The position numbers and the translations under genes are program-made. A DNA stretch of 64,000 bases, taken from assembly GCF_001969855.1 (NCBI RefSeq), contig NZ_MRBL01000013.1:163914-227913 (forward strand), read 5' to 3'. Below the pieces are notes generated by a model. The model made no database searches. It was given only the letters and a program-made list of their open reading frames with translations, and was not told the DNA's origin. Of this stretch, positions 30,855-38,802 are shown in pieces. This stretch comes from Bacillus haynesii (GTDB taxonomy: Bacteria; Bacillota; Bacilli; Bacillales; Bacillaceae). Position 1 is the stretch's first letter. Every line of letters starts with the position of its first letter.

Positions 30855-32282
30855 TTGAAAACTCTAGATGTTCAGGCTTTTCAAACCGGCCTAGACAAAA
30901 CGCTGACCGAATTAAAAAACCAGACTGACGAGATTTCAAAAGTCAAACAAAGCGTCAAAGGCCTCACCTCCCTTGACGACGCCTTAAAAGGCGCGGGCGG
31001 TGAAGCGATCCGCTCGTTCTACGAAGAATGCCACACCACTTTTCTTCTTTTTTATGAATCTTTTATTTCCGACTATAAAGGACTTTTAGAAAAGACGAAA
31101 AGCGCGCTTCATTCCCTTGAACCGAACCAAAACGGCTTTATCTCGCAAAGTTTTCTTGAGAACGAACTCCATGACGGCGTCAGCCAAGCTGAATCGCTGA
31201 CTGGCAGATTGACGTCAAAAGCCAATCAGACGATGGCCACTGTCAGCCACATCGTCGACCTGCCCGACCTTGACGATTCAGCCGTCAACGAGAACGCCAA
31301 AAAAGCGCAAAGACAAATCAGCGAGACGCTCGAAAAGCTTCACACCTTTGACCGCGAACAGACAAATGCACTGAAAGCGGCGAAGGAAGACCTTGACACG
31401 ATGAAGCAGTACATCCAGCAGCTGGAGAAAATGTATACGGGTCCGAAGATTGAAATATCGGAGTATAAAAGCGGTTCAATTTTAAAACCGCAAAATGACT
31501 CAACAATCAGCCAAGCTCCCGGCAGCCTGCAAAGCGACCTGCAAAACCCCGGCGAAACGCCGATGGAGAAGATGCTAGGGCGGTTTAGCGAAAAAGACGA
31601 AAAAGGCAAAATCGATGACACAACAAAAGAAGAACTTCCATTTGAGATCGATTGGATGTATCCTGTATCGAGTGCGGGAAGTTTGTATGGGACGACTACT
31701 GCTGCGACGGATTTTGGGAAGAGTGTGAAGTATGTTGTTAAAGATGGGGTTAAAATTGAAAAAGGCATAGAAACCAATAGCGGAAGGAAGATAAGCGGAT
31801 ACAAGGTACAAAACGGCCAAGCAATAGGAATCAAAGGCAAAAATTATCCAGAAACATGGACTAAATCACAGTTAAAAGCCGGAAACACTCCTAAAATTGC
31901 TGAATATACAAAAGCTTCGTCTGCAGTAAAAGGGGCAATGAAAAGCAAATTGGGTTGGGCAGGTGTTGCCATCACAACTGGAGAAGATTTAGTGAAAAAT
32001 ATAAATGACCCTAATGTCTCAACAGAAAAAACTGTTGGTGATGTTGCAGTAGATGTAGGAGTTGGTGCTGCTACCTTAGGAGTCAGTGCTGTTGTTGGTG
32101 CGGCAGTTATTGGAGCTGGTGCTCCAATTATCGCAGCTGCTGCTGTAGGTTTTGTTGCATCAGTAGGGGTTTCTATGGCGTTAGGTGGGATAAAATTAGG
32201 TAAAGATAAAAAAAGCGTAACTGATATAGCAAAAGATACAGTGGAGTCTGGGTTAAAGACAGTCGCAGGCTGGTTTAAATAA
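30855..32282 (+). CDS. LXG-domain T7SS toxin with Gly-rich membrane-active C terminus
   Basis: Polymorphic toxin of 475 residues exported by the type VII system. Residues 1-200 form the helical LXG targeting domain (MKTLDVQAFQTGLDKTL at the start). Residues 200-265 are a linker. The C-terminal part (about 266-475) differs: it ends in a long Gly/Ala-rich hydrophobic stretch (about 395-448, VGVGAATLGVSAVVGAAVIG and more) followed by a short amphipathic tail. Such glycine-zipper tails suggest a membrane-inserting, depolarising toxin rather than a nuclease or deaminase; no enzyme motif is visible. TTG start after GAAGGGA. Base composition becomes AT-rich from about 31,650 on. The next gene is the candidate immunity gene. 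Confidence 0.85.
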   Translation: MKTLDVQAFQTGLDKTLTELKNQTDEISKVKQSVKGLTSLDDALKGAGGEAIRSFYEECHTTFLLFYESFISDYKGLLEKTKSALHSLEPNQNGFISQSFLENELHDGVSQAESLTGRLTSKANQTMATVSHIVDLPDLDDSAVNENAKKAQRQISETLEKLHTFDREQTNALKAAKEDLDTMKQYIQQLEKMYTGPKIEISEYKSGSILKPQNDSTISQAPGSLQSDLQNPGETPMEKMLGRFSEKDEKGKIDDTTKEELPFEIDWMYPVSSAGSLYGTTTAATDFGKSVKYVVKDGVKIEKGIETNSGRKISGYKVQNGQAIGIKGKNYPETWTKSQLKAGNTPKIAEYTKASSAVKGAMKSKLGWAGVAITTGEDLVKNINDPNVSTEKTVGDVAVDVGVGAATLGVSAVVGAAVIGAGAPIIAAAAVGFVASVGVSMALGGIKLGKDKKSVTDIAKDTVESGLKTVAGWFK

Positions 32283-32302
32283 CCTAAAGGAGACGAGCAT
32301 AA

Positions 32303-32992
32303 TTGCTGAAATTAAATGAAAAAGTTATATTCAGAAGATTACCTGAAGAAACTAGGCATCATTTAATCATTTTAGTTGACCGAGACGAAAAAGTGAGTAT
32401 GTGCATATTAAATATAATTATGTTAGATGCATTACTTTTATTTCTGCTGCTTGCAAACGGAATAAAACCGTTTACTATAGTAGCTTTACCACCTCTTATA
32501 CTCGTTAATTTATGGATGTTTATTTTATTCTTCAAAGACATGGAATTACATAGAAACAATCTTGAATTTGTACTTTATAAAGGTTTTTCATTCAGTACTA
32601 TGTCCTATTGCTGGTTTATTCTATCCCAGAAAATGTATTATTCCATCCTAGGACTTAATTGGTTGTTTATAATTTTTTCTGTCCTATTTCTTGTTATTGT
32701 GGCTCTAGGTTCATTTCGCTACTACTTGATAAAGTTTTCTATTCACAAACAAAAAAAAAGAGCAGTCCCTACTTGGGCAGTCTACTTATTAGCGGCTGGG
32801 CCAGCCGCTGGCTATATGATTTCTCAAATTACACTTCATTTTTCAGAATCTGTAATAAATATATTTATGAGCATTGTTTCTCTACTTGCAGCCTGCCTAT
32901 TTTCTTTTATAGGTGCTAAATTTATACACCAATTTCTTTTTGTTAAAACAAATCAAAACATCATTAAAAATATAGGGAAGGGGAGAAAGTAA
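32303..32992 (+). CDS. Polytopic membrane protein, candidate cognate immunity protein (paralogue 1)
   Basis: A 229-residue protein with about six membrane segments, beginning with TTG ten bases after AAAGGAG. It lies 20 bases behind the LXG toxin, the usual immunity position, and a polytopic membrane protein is a sensible antidote for a membrane-active toxin. It is strikingly AT-rich: one sampled 60-base line (32401-32460) has 18 G/C. Two homologues follow at 33.7 and 35.8 kb, sharing the MLxLN/K start, an FxTFxAxP-type helix, SYCxxI, PTW near residue 160 and a closing KxNQDII-like motif. I do not recognise a characterised family; the immunity role is inference. Confidence 0.75.
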   Translation: MLKLNEKVIFRRLPEETRHHLIILVDRDEKVSMCILNIIMLDALLLFLLLANGIKPFTIVALPPLILVNLWMFILFFKDMELHRNNLEFVLYKGFSFSTMSYCWFILSQKMYYSILGLNWLFIIFSVLFLVIVALGSFRYYLIKFSIHKQKKRAVPTWAVYLLAAGPAAGYMISQITLHFSESVINIFMSIVSLLAACLFSFIGAKFIHQFLFVKTNQNIIKNIGKGRK

Positions 32993-33264
32993 TGGGTGAA
33001 AATAACCTACTGCCTTCCGGCTCCATCGTCCTCCTCGAAGGCGGAACAAAAAAATTAATGATTTACGGAAGAAAACAGATCGTCGTGAGCGAAGATCCAC
33101 AGATGTTTGACTATATCGGCGTTTTTTACCCCGAGGGCTACATTAATCAAGAATACACTTTTGCTTTTAACCATTCAGATATTGAGAAAGTGATTTTCGA
33201 AGGCTATCAAGACGAAGAAGAAATTGAGTTTCAGCAAGTTTTGGCTGAAGCCGCGATCGATTAA
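32992..33264 (+). CDS. DUF4176-family protein of T7SS loci
   Basis: A 90-residue soluble protein with the DUF4176 pattern: LLPSGSIVLLEGGTKKLMIYGRKQ at the start, then FDYIGVFYPEGYINQEYTF and HSDIEKVIFEGYQDEEE. The family recurs in LXG/type VII loci of Firmicutes; its role is not established, and chaperoning or accessory functions are proposed. It overlaps the stop codon of the preceding membrane gene and has the host-like base composition lacking in that gene. A terminator-like hairpin follows. Confidence 0.82.
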   Translation: MGENNLLPSGSIVLLEGGTKKLMIYGRKQIVVSEDPQMFDYIGVFYPEGYINQEYTFAFNHSDIEKVIFEGYQDEEEIEFQQVLAEAAID

Positions 33265-33270
33265 ACCTCT

Positions 33271-33293
33271 AAGCATCTCACAACGGGATGCTT
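33271..33293 (+). terminator. Terminator-like hairpin after the LXG operon
   Basis: AAGCATCTC (33271-33279) pairs with GGGATGCTT (33285-33293, one G-T pair and one mismatch), followed by TCTCTTATT. It would end the toxin-immunity-DUF4176 unit. Confidence 0.6.
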
Positions 33294-33408
33294 TCTCTTA
33301 TTCCAGTTTCCTGAATTATTGTTTCAAAAAGATAGACGAGATATGAAAAAAACACAGAGCCAAACGTTGCCGATGCAGAAAACACTCATCAAGAAAAAGG
33401 GGCTCAAT

Positions 33409-33666
33409 ATGAAAAACGAAAAAATTTTTCTATATAAAAAAATAAACGAAGCAATGATCATCTTCACGATTTTATTCCCTGTGGTTGGTATCTTTTTTGT
33501 CATCATGACGATATTGGGTTTATTGGAACAAGCCCCTTCAGAAATTCCCTTATTTGTTTCGGTTATCAGCTTATTTTTTTTCGTTCCTCCGCTCCTATTG
33601 CATATCTACAGAAAAAAAGTCTGGCTAAAAAAACACATGGAGAATTATAAAAATTCAGAGGGATAA
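33409..33666 (+). CDS. Small two-helix membrane protein, unknown
   Basis: An 85-residue protein with two long hydrophobic segments (about 16-40 and 48-68) between charged ends. The ATG at 33409 follows AAGGGGC; an open frame upstream to 33319 lacks a ribosome site. It lies inside the membrane-protein array behind the LXG toxin, 17 bases before the second large paralogue. I do not recognise the family. An accessory or immunity role is possible from context only. Confidence 0.6.
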   Translation: MKNEKIFLYKKINEAMIIFTILFPVVGIFFVIMTILGLLEQAPSEIPLFVSVISLFFFVPPLLLHIYRKKVWLKKHMENYKNSEG

Positions 33667-33683
33667 GCGGAGGAATACAAGCT

Positions 33684-34376
33684 TTGCTGAGACTAAAAGA
33701 AACGGTTACATACAAAGATTCACCTTACAATATTCAATCTCATTTGACAGCTTCCGTCAGCCGGGAAACGAAATGGGGAATGGCGTGTTTTATCGTGTTG
33801 ATGCTGGATATTCTCTGCATACTACCTGTGCTGGCGAGCAAAGTCGAATTTTTCACTTTTGCCGCCGTCCCTGTCGCTATTCTGATCAATATATGGATGA
33901 TCATCATGAATAGCAGAAATATGACCGAATATCTTCATCACCTTCAATATGTTCGGTTTATGGGCGTATCATTCAGCGGTATGTCATATTGCCAGCTGAT
34001 CACGGCGCAAAAAATGATGTTTACTGCTATCGGTTTCCATTTAACGTTGATCAGTCTGTCACTATTCATATATGCCGCCTCTATCTTCCTCGTTATTCGA
34101 TATTACTTGGTTGTATTCCCTGATTCTAAAGGCAAAAGGGAGACAGCAGCTCCGACATGGGTGCTCCTCGCGACTGTTCCGGCAGCCGGTTTTATGATAA
34201 GTCATGCCGTTTTGCGAGTTTCCGAGTCTGCCGTCTATTTTTTGATGAGTACCGTCTATCTGCTTATGGCTTGTTTATTTTCTATGATGGGGGTCTACAA
34301 ATACTTCTTCATCAAAGCGAATCAAGATATCATCAGACAGCATAGGATTGAAGGCACAAGGAGAGGTCATGTTTGA
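33684..34376 (+). CDS. Polytopic membrane protein, orphan immunity-like (paralogue 2)
   Basis: A 230-residue homologue of the protein encoded at 32303-32992, with the same six-segment layout, the MLRLKETVTYK start, FFTFAAVPVAILINIWM, MSYCQLI, APTW and the closing IKANQDIIRQ. TTG start nine bases after GCGGAGGA. Unlike paralogue 1, its base composition looks native (29 G/C in the 60-base line at 33781). No toxin gene lies next to it, so it may be an orphan immunity gene left after toxin replacement. Its end overlaps the next gene's start. Confidence 0.75.
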   Translation: MLRLKETVTYKDSPYNIQSHLTASVSRETKWGMACFIVLMLDILCILPVLASKVEFFTFAAVPVAILINIWMIIMNSRNMTEYLHHLQYVRFMGVSFSGMSYCQLITAQKMMFTAIGFHLTLISLSLFIYAASIFLVIRYYLVVFPDSKGKRETAAPTWVLLATVPAAGFMISHAVLRVSESAVYFLMSTVYLLMACLFSMMGVYKYFFIKANQDIIRQHRIEGTRRGHV

Positions 34377-34819
34377 AAGGCAGAAATAAAATCATTCTCT
34401 TAGTTTATTCCCTATATGCAATAACCATCATTTTGGAAGCTCTTGTAAGACCTGCGATCAACTGGAGGGAAAAAATTTCCGTCATCGGCTTTATGTTCGT
34501 TTCAATTTCTTTATTCGCACTCATTATTTATGTGTTCATAAATAAGCCGAAGAAAGATCAAAGCGCGCCCCGATGCAACATCGTCGCGAAAATCTTTTGG
34601 AAGAAATACAGAAAGCCGTTCACGCTCTCTTTCTACTTCATCGGCATCCTGATTGTGGGGATATCCGTGTTTTTCATGCCCGAACTCTCACTCGCTTGGA
34701 AATCCGGCGTGTTTGCGATTTTGTTTGCCGTGATATCTGGCGGCTTTTTTGCTGTTTATCAAACGGCGAATCAAATGCTGAACCGGTCTTGTTTGGAAAG
34801 AATGCCTGACGAAGAATGA
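34373..34819 (+). CDS. Four-helix membrane protein, family B copy 1
   Basis: A 148-residue protein with four membrane segments, starting with TTG overlapping the end of the previous gene. It begins MKGRNKIILLVYSLYAI and is homologous to the protein at 35257-35703: both have the same length, a PxxxxxEK motif after helix 1, FWKKYRKPF / WKKYKKPL at mid-protein and a C-terminal ANQMLN / TNKMLS. A pair of alternating families (large paralogue then family B) repeats along this array, suggesting duplication of two-gene units. The function is unknown. Confidence 0.65.
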   Translation: MKGRNKIILLVYSLYAITIILEALVRPAINWREKISVIGFMFVSISLFALIIYVFINKPKKDQSAPRCNIVAKIFWKKYRKPFTLSFYFIGILIVGISVFFMPELSLAWKSGVFAILFAVISGGFFAVYQTANQMLNRSCLERMPDEE

Positions 34820-34886
34820 GAAGCTTTTTTTAGCAGAAAAAAAGTTTTGTTAAAAAACGCTGGAGTCCGCCATTCATAAAGGAGTT

Positions 34887-35231
34887 ATGATGTCACCAGA
34901 AACTTTTGTTGTATATACCGAATACTTAATCGCCGGTATGTTGGCCGCCCATTTCGCTTACAGTTTGGGTTTTTTAATCATAGCGGGCCACATGATCATT
35001 GAATATGAAAAAATGGTCTTTTTAAAACCTGAGAAATGGTCCCATAAAATTACGAATACATTCGTTTTTCTTCTTGTCGGCACCGGTTACTTTATTTACA
35101 AACGGCTATTAAAATACAACTGGTTCCTGAGAAAACCGTATTTCGCCTTTTATCTTGCGGGCAGAGGCATTTTAAGCATCATCATCTTTTATATTTTTTC
35201 CTTTCTGCTCCATCTCTTTTTCAGCGTTTAA
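34887..35231 (+). CDS. Small membrane protein (114 aa), unknown
   Basis: A protein with three hydrophobic segments (about 12-34, 52-72 and 90-112), starting at one of two consecutive ATGs after AAAGGAG; the first is used here. It shows no similarity that I can see to either paralogous family in the array. It is placed between the two family B genes. No function is assigned. Confidence 0.6.
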   Translation: MMSPETFVVYTEYLIAGMLAAHFAYSLGFLIIAGHMIIEYEKMVFLKPEKWSHKITNTFVFLLVGTGYFIYKRLLKYNWFLRKPYFAFYLAGRGILSIIIFYIFSFLLHLFFSV

Positions 35232-35256
35232 ATCATTTACGATTGGAGAGATCCGA

Positions 35257-35703
35257 ATGTCTAATTTTCTACAAAAACCAAGAAACAAAGCCATCTTATC
35301 CGTCTACCTGTTTTTCGTTTGCGGCTCCGTTCTCAGCTCTGTTCTGAATCCGGTGATGAGCCTGGGCGAAAAGCTGTTTATCCTCTGTTTTAATATTTTC
35401 TCGGCAACTTTATTCGCATTTCTCATTTATGTGCTGCTAAATAAACTGATGAAAGATGAAGACCACAAACACCCGGCAGCCCCCGAAAAAAACGGGATTA
35501 ATCAAGTAATTTGGAAAAAATACAAAAAGCCGCTGATCCTGTTTGTTTATTTTGGCGGCGTGTTTTCCGTCTGCGCTGTTATTATTCCCATGCCGATATA
35601 TACCGTTGCTGAAAAGCTCGTGATCCTTTCGATCGCCATTATTTTTATTACAATTGGCTGTATCTTGGCTTATAAAGTGACGAATAAGATGCTATCGAAA
35701 TAA
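35257..35703 (+). CDS. Four-helix membrane protein, family B copy 2
   Basis: A 148-residue homologue of the gene product at 34373-34819: KPRNKAILSVYLF at the start, NPVMSLGEKLF after helix 1, WKKYKKPLIL at mid-protein and VTNKMLSK at the end. Four membrane segments with a hydrophilic Lys/Asp-rich loop near 65-85. GGAGAG precedes the ATG. It is followed by the third large paralogue after about 100 bases. Confidence 0.65.
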   Translation: MSNFLQKPRNKAILSVYLFFVCGSVLSSVLNPVMSLGEKLFILCFNIFSATLFAFLIYVLLNKLMKDEDHKHPAAPEKNGINQVIWKKYKKPLILFVYFGGVFSVCAVIIPMPIYTVAEKLVILSIAIIFITIGCILAYKVTNKMLSK

Positions 35704-35809
35704 AACTTGGATTTGAGATAATTGCTGCAATTTATTGAAGAATCATCATGACATAATCAACAAGCCAGAATGCGATGATTCGGGTAATCAATGGGGGTAA
35801 AAGTTCCAG

Positions 35810-36550
35810 ATGTTGAAATTGAATCAAAACGTGAAATATAGAAATCTACCTTCTGAGATTAAAACACATTTATCAACTCCTTTTAATAATCGCGAAAAAT
35901 TCACCATTGTTATTTTCATTCTTTTCTTTCTCGATGTTACTTGCTTAGTGCCATTGTTGGCTAACGAAGTCAGGATTTTCACATTTTTCGCGATGCCCTT
36001 TATCATTGTCATCCATATATGGTCGTTCATTACGTTATTCATAAAACTGGATCGGTATAAAAAGAAACTCGCTTTTTTAATCTATACTGGCTGTTCATTC
36101 GCGGTAGTTTCATATTGCGCTTTTATCGTGACTTTGAAACGGACCTATTATGTGTTCGGTTTTAATTGGCTCATTGCCGGGACTGCGGGGCTGACCTACT
36201 TACTGTTTACCATTAAAATGATTCGTTATTTCTTAATTGAATTCCCCGTTTTCAAAAGAAAGAAAAAATCATCTCCTACCTGGATAGGACAAGTATTTAC
36301 AGCGGCTCCTGCCGTAGGATTTATAACAGGTCATTTTCTGTTTCGCTCCTCCGAAGCTGTCATTAATACTGCAATGAGTGTCATTTCATTACTGACTGCT
36401 TGCACTTTTTCTTATATGGCTGTCAAATTTTTTCACCAGTTCTTTTTTATAAAAGCCAATCAAGATATTATTAATCAAAGATTGAAACAATACCCCGGAA
36501 AAAAAGCAAGAAAAAGAGCCGCTCGTATGCAGCAGCAAAATGAACGATAA
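35810..36550 (+). CDS. Polytopic membrane protein, orphan immunity-like (paralogue 3)
   Basis: A 246-residue homologue of the proteins at 32303 and 33684: MLKLNQNVKYRNLPSEIKTH, FTFFAMPFIIVIHIW, VSYCAFI, SPTWIG and the closing FIKANQDIINQ, followed by a longer Lys/Arg-rich tail. Base composition is intermediate (23 G/C in the sampled 60-base line at 36061). The ribosome site (a GGGGG run about 13 bases upstream) is poorly spaced. It is the last gene of the array, before the terminator shared with the bsd cluster. Confidence 0.72.
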   Translation: MLKLNQNVKYRNLPSEIKTHLSTPFNNREKFTIVIFILFFLDVTCLVPLLANEVRIFTFFAMPFIIVIHIWSFITLFIKLDRYKKKLAFLIYTGCSFAVVSYCAFIVTLKRTYYVFGFNWLIAGTAGLTYLLFTIKMIRYFLIEFPVFKRKKKSSPTWIGQVFTAAPAVGFITGHFLFRSSEAVINTAMSVISLLTACTFSYMAVKFFHQFFFIKANQDIINQRLKQYPGKKARKRAARMQQQNER

Positions 36551-36615
36551 ATGTCGAGACGTAAACTAGTTATATTTGAAGCCTATTCCTCAAGAAACAG
36601 CAGTATAAAATCCAA

Positions 36616-36644
36616 AAAGACAAGCCAAAGCATGACTTGTCTTT
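36616..36644. terminator. Terminator between LXG array and bsd cluster
   Basis: Stem AAAGACAAG / CTTGTCTTT with an 11-base loop between the convergent last genes; T-rich on the right and A-rich on the left, so probably bidirectional. Confidence 0.75.
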
Positions 36645-36649
36645 CTCTA

Positions 36650-37105
36650 CTATTTCCTCAGCTCCCCCAGCGTCTCTTCCCACCGCCGCAAAACCGCCGC
36701 TTCATCCTTCAGCTCAATCTGAACGCCGGAGATGATATCGGCGTATTTTGCGATATCTTCCCGGGCCGCTTCGACCGTACCGGCGAAGCGCGCTCTCGGG
36801 TGTTTGGCGTCTTTTAATTCGGGCAGTTTCTTTAAAGACAGCCGCACATAATGTGCTTTGCCTTTCCAGCATGCGACGAAGAGCGCCCGGCCTGTTCTCG
36901 CGATATTTGCGGTTGTCGTTGTGCCTTGCCAGAGAGCCAGGCGGATGTCGGTTTTGTTCCGGGCGAGGATTTCGCCGGCGCTGATCATCGCCGTGTGCGG
37001 CCAGCCGTCTTCTGTGACGGTCTGGAGCATCATCGCTTCATGCCGCTTTCCGGCGAGTTTCTCTCCGTTTAAAAGCTGAAATAATTCGTTTGATAGCTGA
37101 GCCAT
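36650..37105 (-). CDS. Pyridoxamine-phosphate-oxidase-like protein of the bsd cluster
   Basis: A 151-residue protein with the FMN-binding split-barrel layout (HEAMMLQTVTEDGWPHTAMIS, then DIRLALWQGTTTTANI), similar to pyridoxamine 5'-phosphate oxidase-like flavin or heme binders. It is the last gene downstream of bsdBCD, where a protein of this kind also sits in B. subtilis. A role in flavin handling for the UbiX/UbiD-type decarboxylase is plausible but unproven. Good ribosome site (AAGGGAGG). Confidence 0.8.
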   Translation of the reverse strand: MAQLSNELFQLLNGEKLAGKRHEAMMLQTVTEDGWPHTAMISAGEILARNKTDIRLALWQGTTTTANIARTGRALFVACWKGKAHYVRLSLKKLPELKDAKHPRARFAGTVEAAREDIAKYADIISGVQIELKDEAAVLRRWEETLGELRK

Positions 37106-37120
37106 GCCGGATGCCTCCCT

Positions 37121-37348
37121 TTAGATTTTCCGGTCTGGAATCGCCGGCACTTGTACGGCTGTTTCAACTTCCGAAGGGTCGATTTTAAAGGCCGGATTGT
37201 ATTTTTCGGGATTTGTGATCGTCTCCGGCTCTGATGACCTCCAAGTGAAAAAGCAGTGCTGGCATTGATAAACTTCCCAGGCTCCTTCAACGGGTGACTG
37301 GCTGACGGTTTCCGCTTTTTTTAATTCGCAGCGCGGACATGTATGCAT
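37121..37348 (-). CDS. bsdD: Phenolic acid decarboxylase subunit BsdD
   Basis: Small zinc-ribbon-like protein of 75 residues: CPRC near the N terminus and CQHC about 25 residues later, the pattern of BsdD/VdcD subunits that accompany the reversible non-oxidative hydroxyarylic acid decarboxylase. GAGGAG precedes the ATG. It is third in bsdB-bsdC-bsdD. Its exact role is not settled; activity of BsdC-type enzymes is reported to need or benefit from it. Confidence 0.88.
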   Translation of the reverse strand: MHTCPRCELKKAETVSQSPVEGAWEVYQCQHCFFTWRSSEPETITNPEKYNPAFKIDPSEVETAVQVPAIPDRKI

Positions 37349-37367
37349 GATGAAACACTCTCCTCTT

Positions 37368-38789
37368 TTATTGATTTAGCAGATTCATTAATTTCGCTTC
37401 CCACTCTTCCGTTCCTATAGGGGAATCGAGCGGCTGTGAATAGTGTCCTCTTGTTTCCGGAGCAACGGGCGTTGTCGCGTCCAAGATCATTTTGTGGGTG
37501 ATTCCCGCCGGTTCAGAACCTGGATCTAGCGCCAGAACGGATAAATCCGGGATGATGACTGCATCGTGTTTTGGATGCATTTTCGTTGAAATTGCCCACA
37601 TCACTTGCGGGAGGTTAAACGGATCGACGTCTTCGTCAACGAGGATCACCATTTTGCAGTAGCCGAGGCCGTGCGGAGTGGTCAGCGCGCGCATGCCGAC
37701 GGCTTTGGCGAATCCGCCGTAGCGGCTTTTCGTTGATACAATGGCGATCAAGCCGTGCGTATACATCGCGTTTACTGCGACAATTTCATTCGGATATGCC
37801 TCTTTTAGCTGCTGGTAAAGCGGCACACATGTATTAATGCCGACCATGTAGTCAACCTCAGTCCAAGGCATGCCTAAATAGAGGTGTTCAAAAATCGGGT
37901 TGTTGCGGTGGCAGACGCGCTTGATTTTGATGATCGGCATGCTTCGTCCGCCTGAATAGTGGCCGGTAAACTCGCCGAACGGACCTTCATACTCGCGTTC
38001 GCCCGCCAGAATTTCACCTTCGAGAACCACTTCCGCGCCCCATGGGATATCTAAGTTAGACAGTTTTGATTTGACGATTTTATAAGGTTCGCCTTGCAAG
38101 GCCCCTGCCATCTCGTATTCTGACTGATCGTATAAAAGCGGTGTGGATGCCGCCGTTGCAATGACCGGTTCACAGCCGAGCGCAATCGTGACAGGCAGGT
38201 TTTCGCCGCGCTCTTCAGCCTGGCGCAGGTGGATCGCAATGTCATGCTGCGGGACGGGCTGAATGCCGAGGCGGTCTTTTCCTTTTACCTGCAGTCTGTA
38301 CATGCCGACATTTTGTTTGCCGAAGTGTTCCGGATCCTCGACATCTCTGGAAATGACGCATGCCTTGTCTAAATAAAAGCCGCCGTCGCCCTGATTGATG
38401 CGGAAGAGCGGCAGAATGTCAAACAGGTTGATGTCTTCTGTGATGTCGTTTTCGTGAAACGGCGCTGTCTCCTCTCTTTGCACTTTTACAGGAAACTGAT
38501 CATAACGGCGCGCGAACTCAAAGAATTGTTCTTTGACAGGCGTGTCTTTCGGAAGGCCGAGCATTAACGCATGATTCGGCCAGGAGCCGATGACATTCAG
38601 CGCGATTTGGGCATTGTTATAGCCGTAAATGTTGTTGAATAAAAGAGCGGGTGATTTGTCTCCGAGGTTGTTGGCGGCGCGTGCAGCGGCTCCCAGATCG
38701 GGTTCCGGCTTCACCTCTTCCTGAACTTCAAGAAGCTGTCCTTCTTTTTTCAGCGTATTTAAAAAGTCTCTAAAATCTTGATAAGCCAT
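37368..38789 (-). CDS. bsdC: Phenolic acid decarboxylase BsdC (UbiD family)
   Basis: UbiD-type prenylated-FMN-dependent decarboxylase, 473 aa, the same length as B. subtilis BsdC; acts on vanillate, 4-hydroxybenzoate and related aromatic acids. The sequence shows the UbiD region EGPFGEFTGHYSG (conserved Glu/Arg/His region near 265-280) and MHPKHDAVIIPDLSV near the C terminus. AAGGAGG lies about ten bases before the ATG and overlaps the bsdB stop codon. Works with BsdB, which makes its cofactor. Confidence 0.93.
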   Translation of the reverse strand: MAYQDFRDFLNTLKKEGQLLEVQEEVKPEPDLGAAARAANNLGDKSPALLFNNIYGYNNAQIALNVIGSWPNHALMLGLPKDTPVKEQFFEFARRYDQFPVKVQREETAPFHENDITEDINLFDILPLFRINQGDGGFYLDKACVISRDVEDPEHFGKQNVGMYRLQVKGKDRLGIQPVPQHDIAIHLRQAEERGENLPVTIALGCEPVIATAASTPLLYDQSEYEMAGALQGEPYKIVKSKLSNLDIPWGAEVVLEGEILAGEREYEGPFGEFTGHYSGGRSMPIIKIKRVCHRNNPIFEHLYLGMPWTEVDYMVGINTCVPLYQQLKEAYPNEIVAVNAMYTHGLIAIVSTKSRYGGFAKAVGMRALTTPHGLGYCKMVILVDEDVDPFNLPQVMWAISTKMHPKHDAVIIPDLSVLALDPGSEPAGITHKMILDATTPVAPETRGHYSQPLDSPIGTEEWEAKLMNLLNQ

Positions 38790-38802
38790 TCTGTTATCCT
38801 CC

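Noticed and set aside
31318..31840. Minus-strand frames opposite the LXG toxin gene as antitoxin genes
   Set aside because: They overlap coding sequence, lack ribosome sites and have shadow-like composition.
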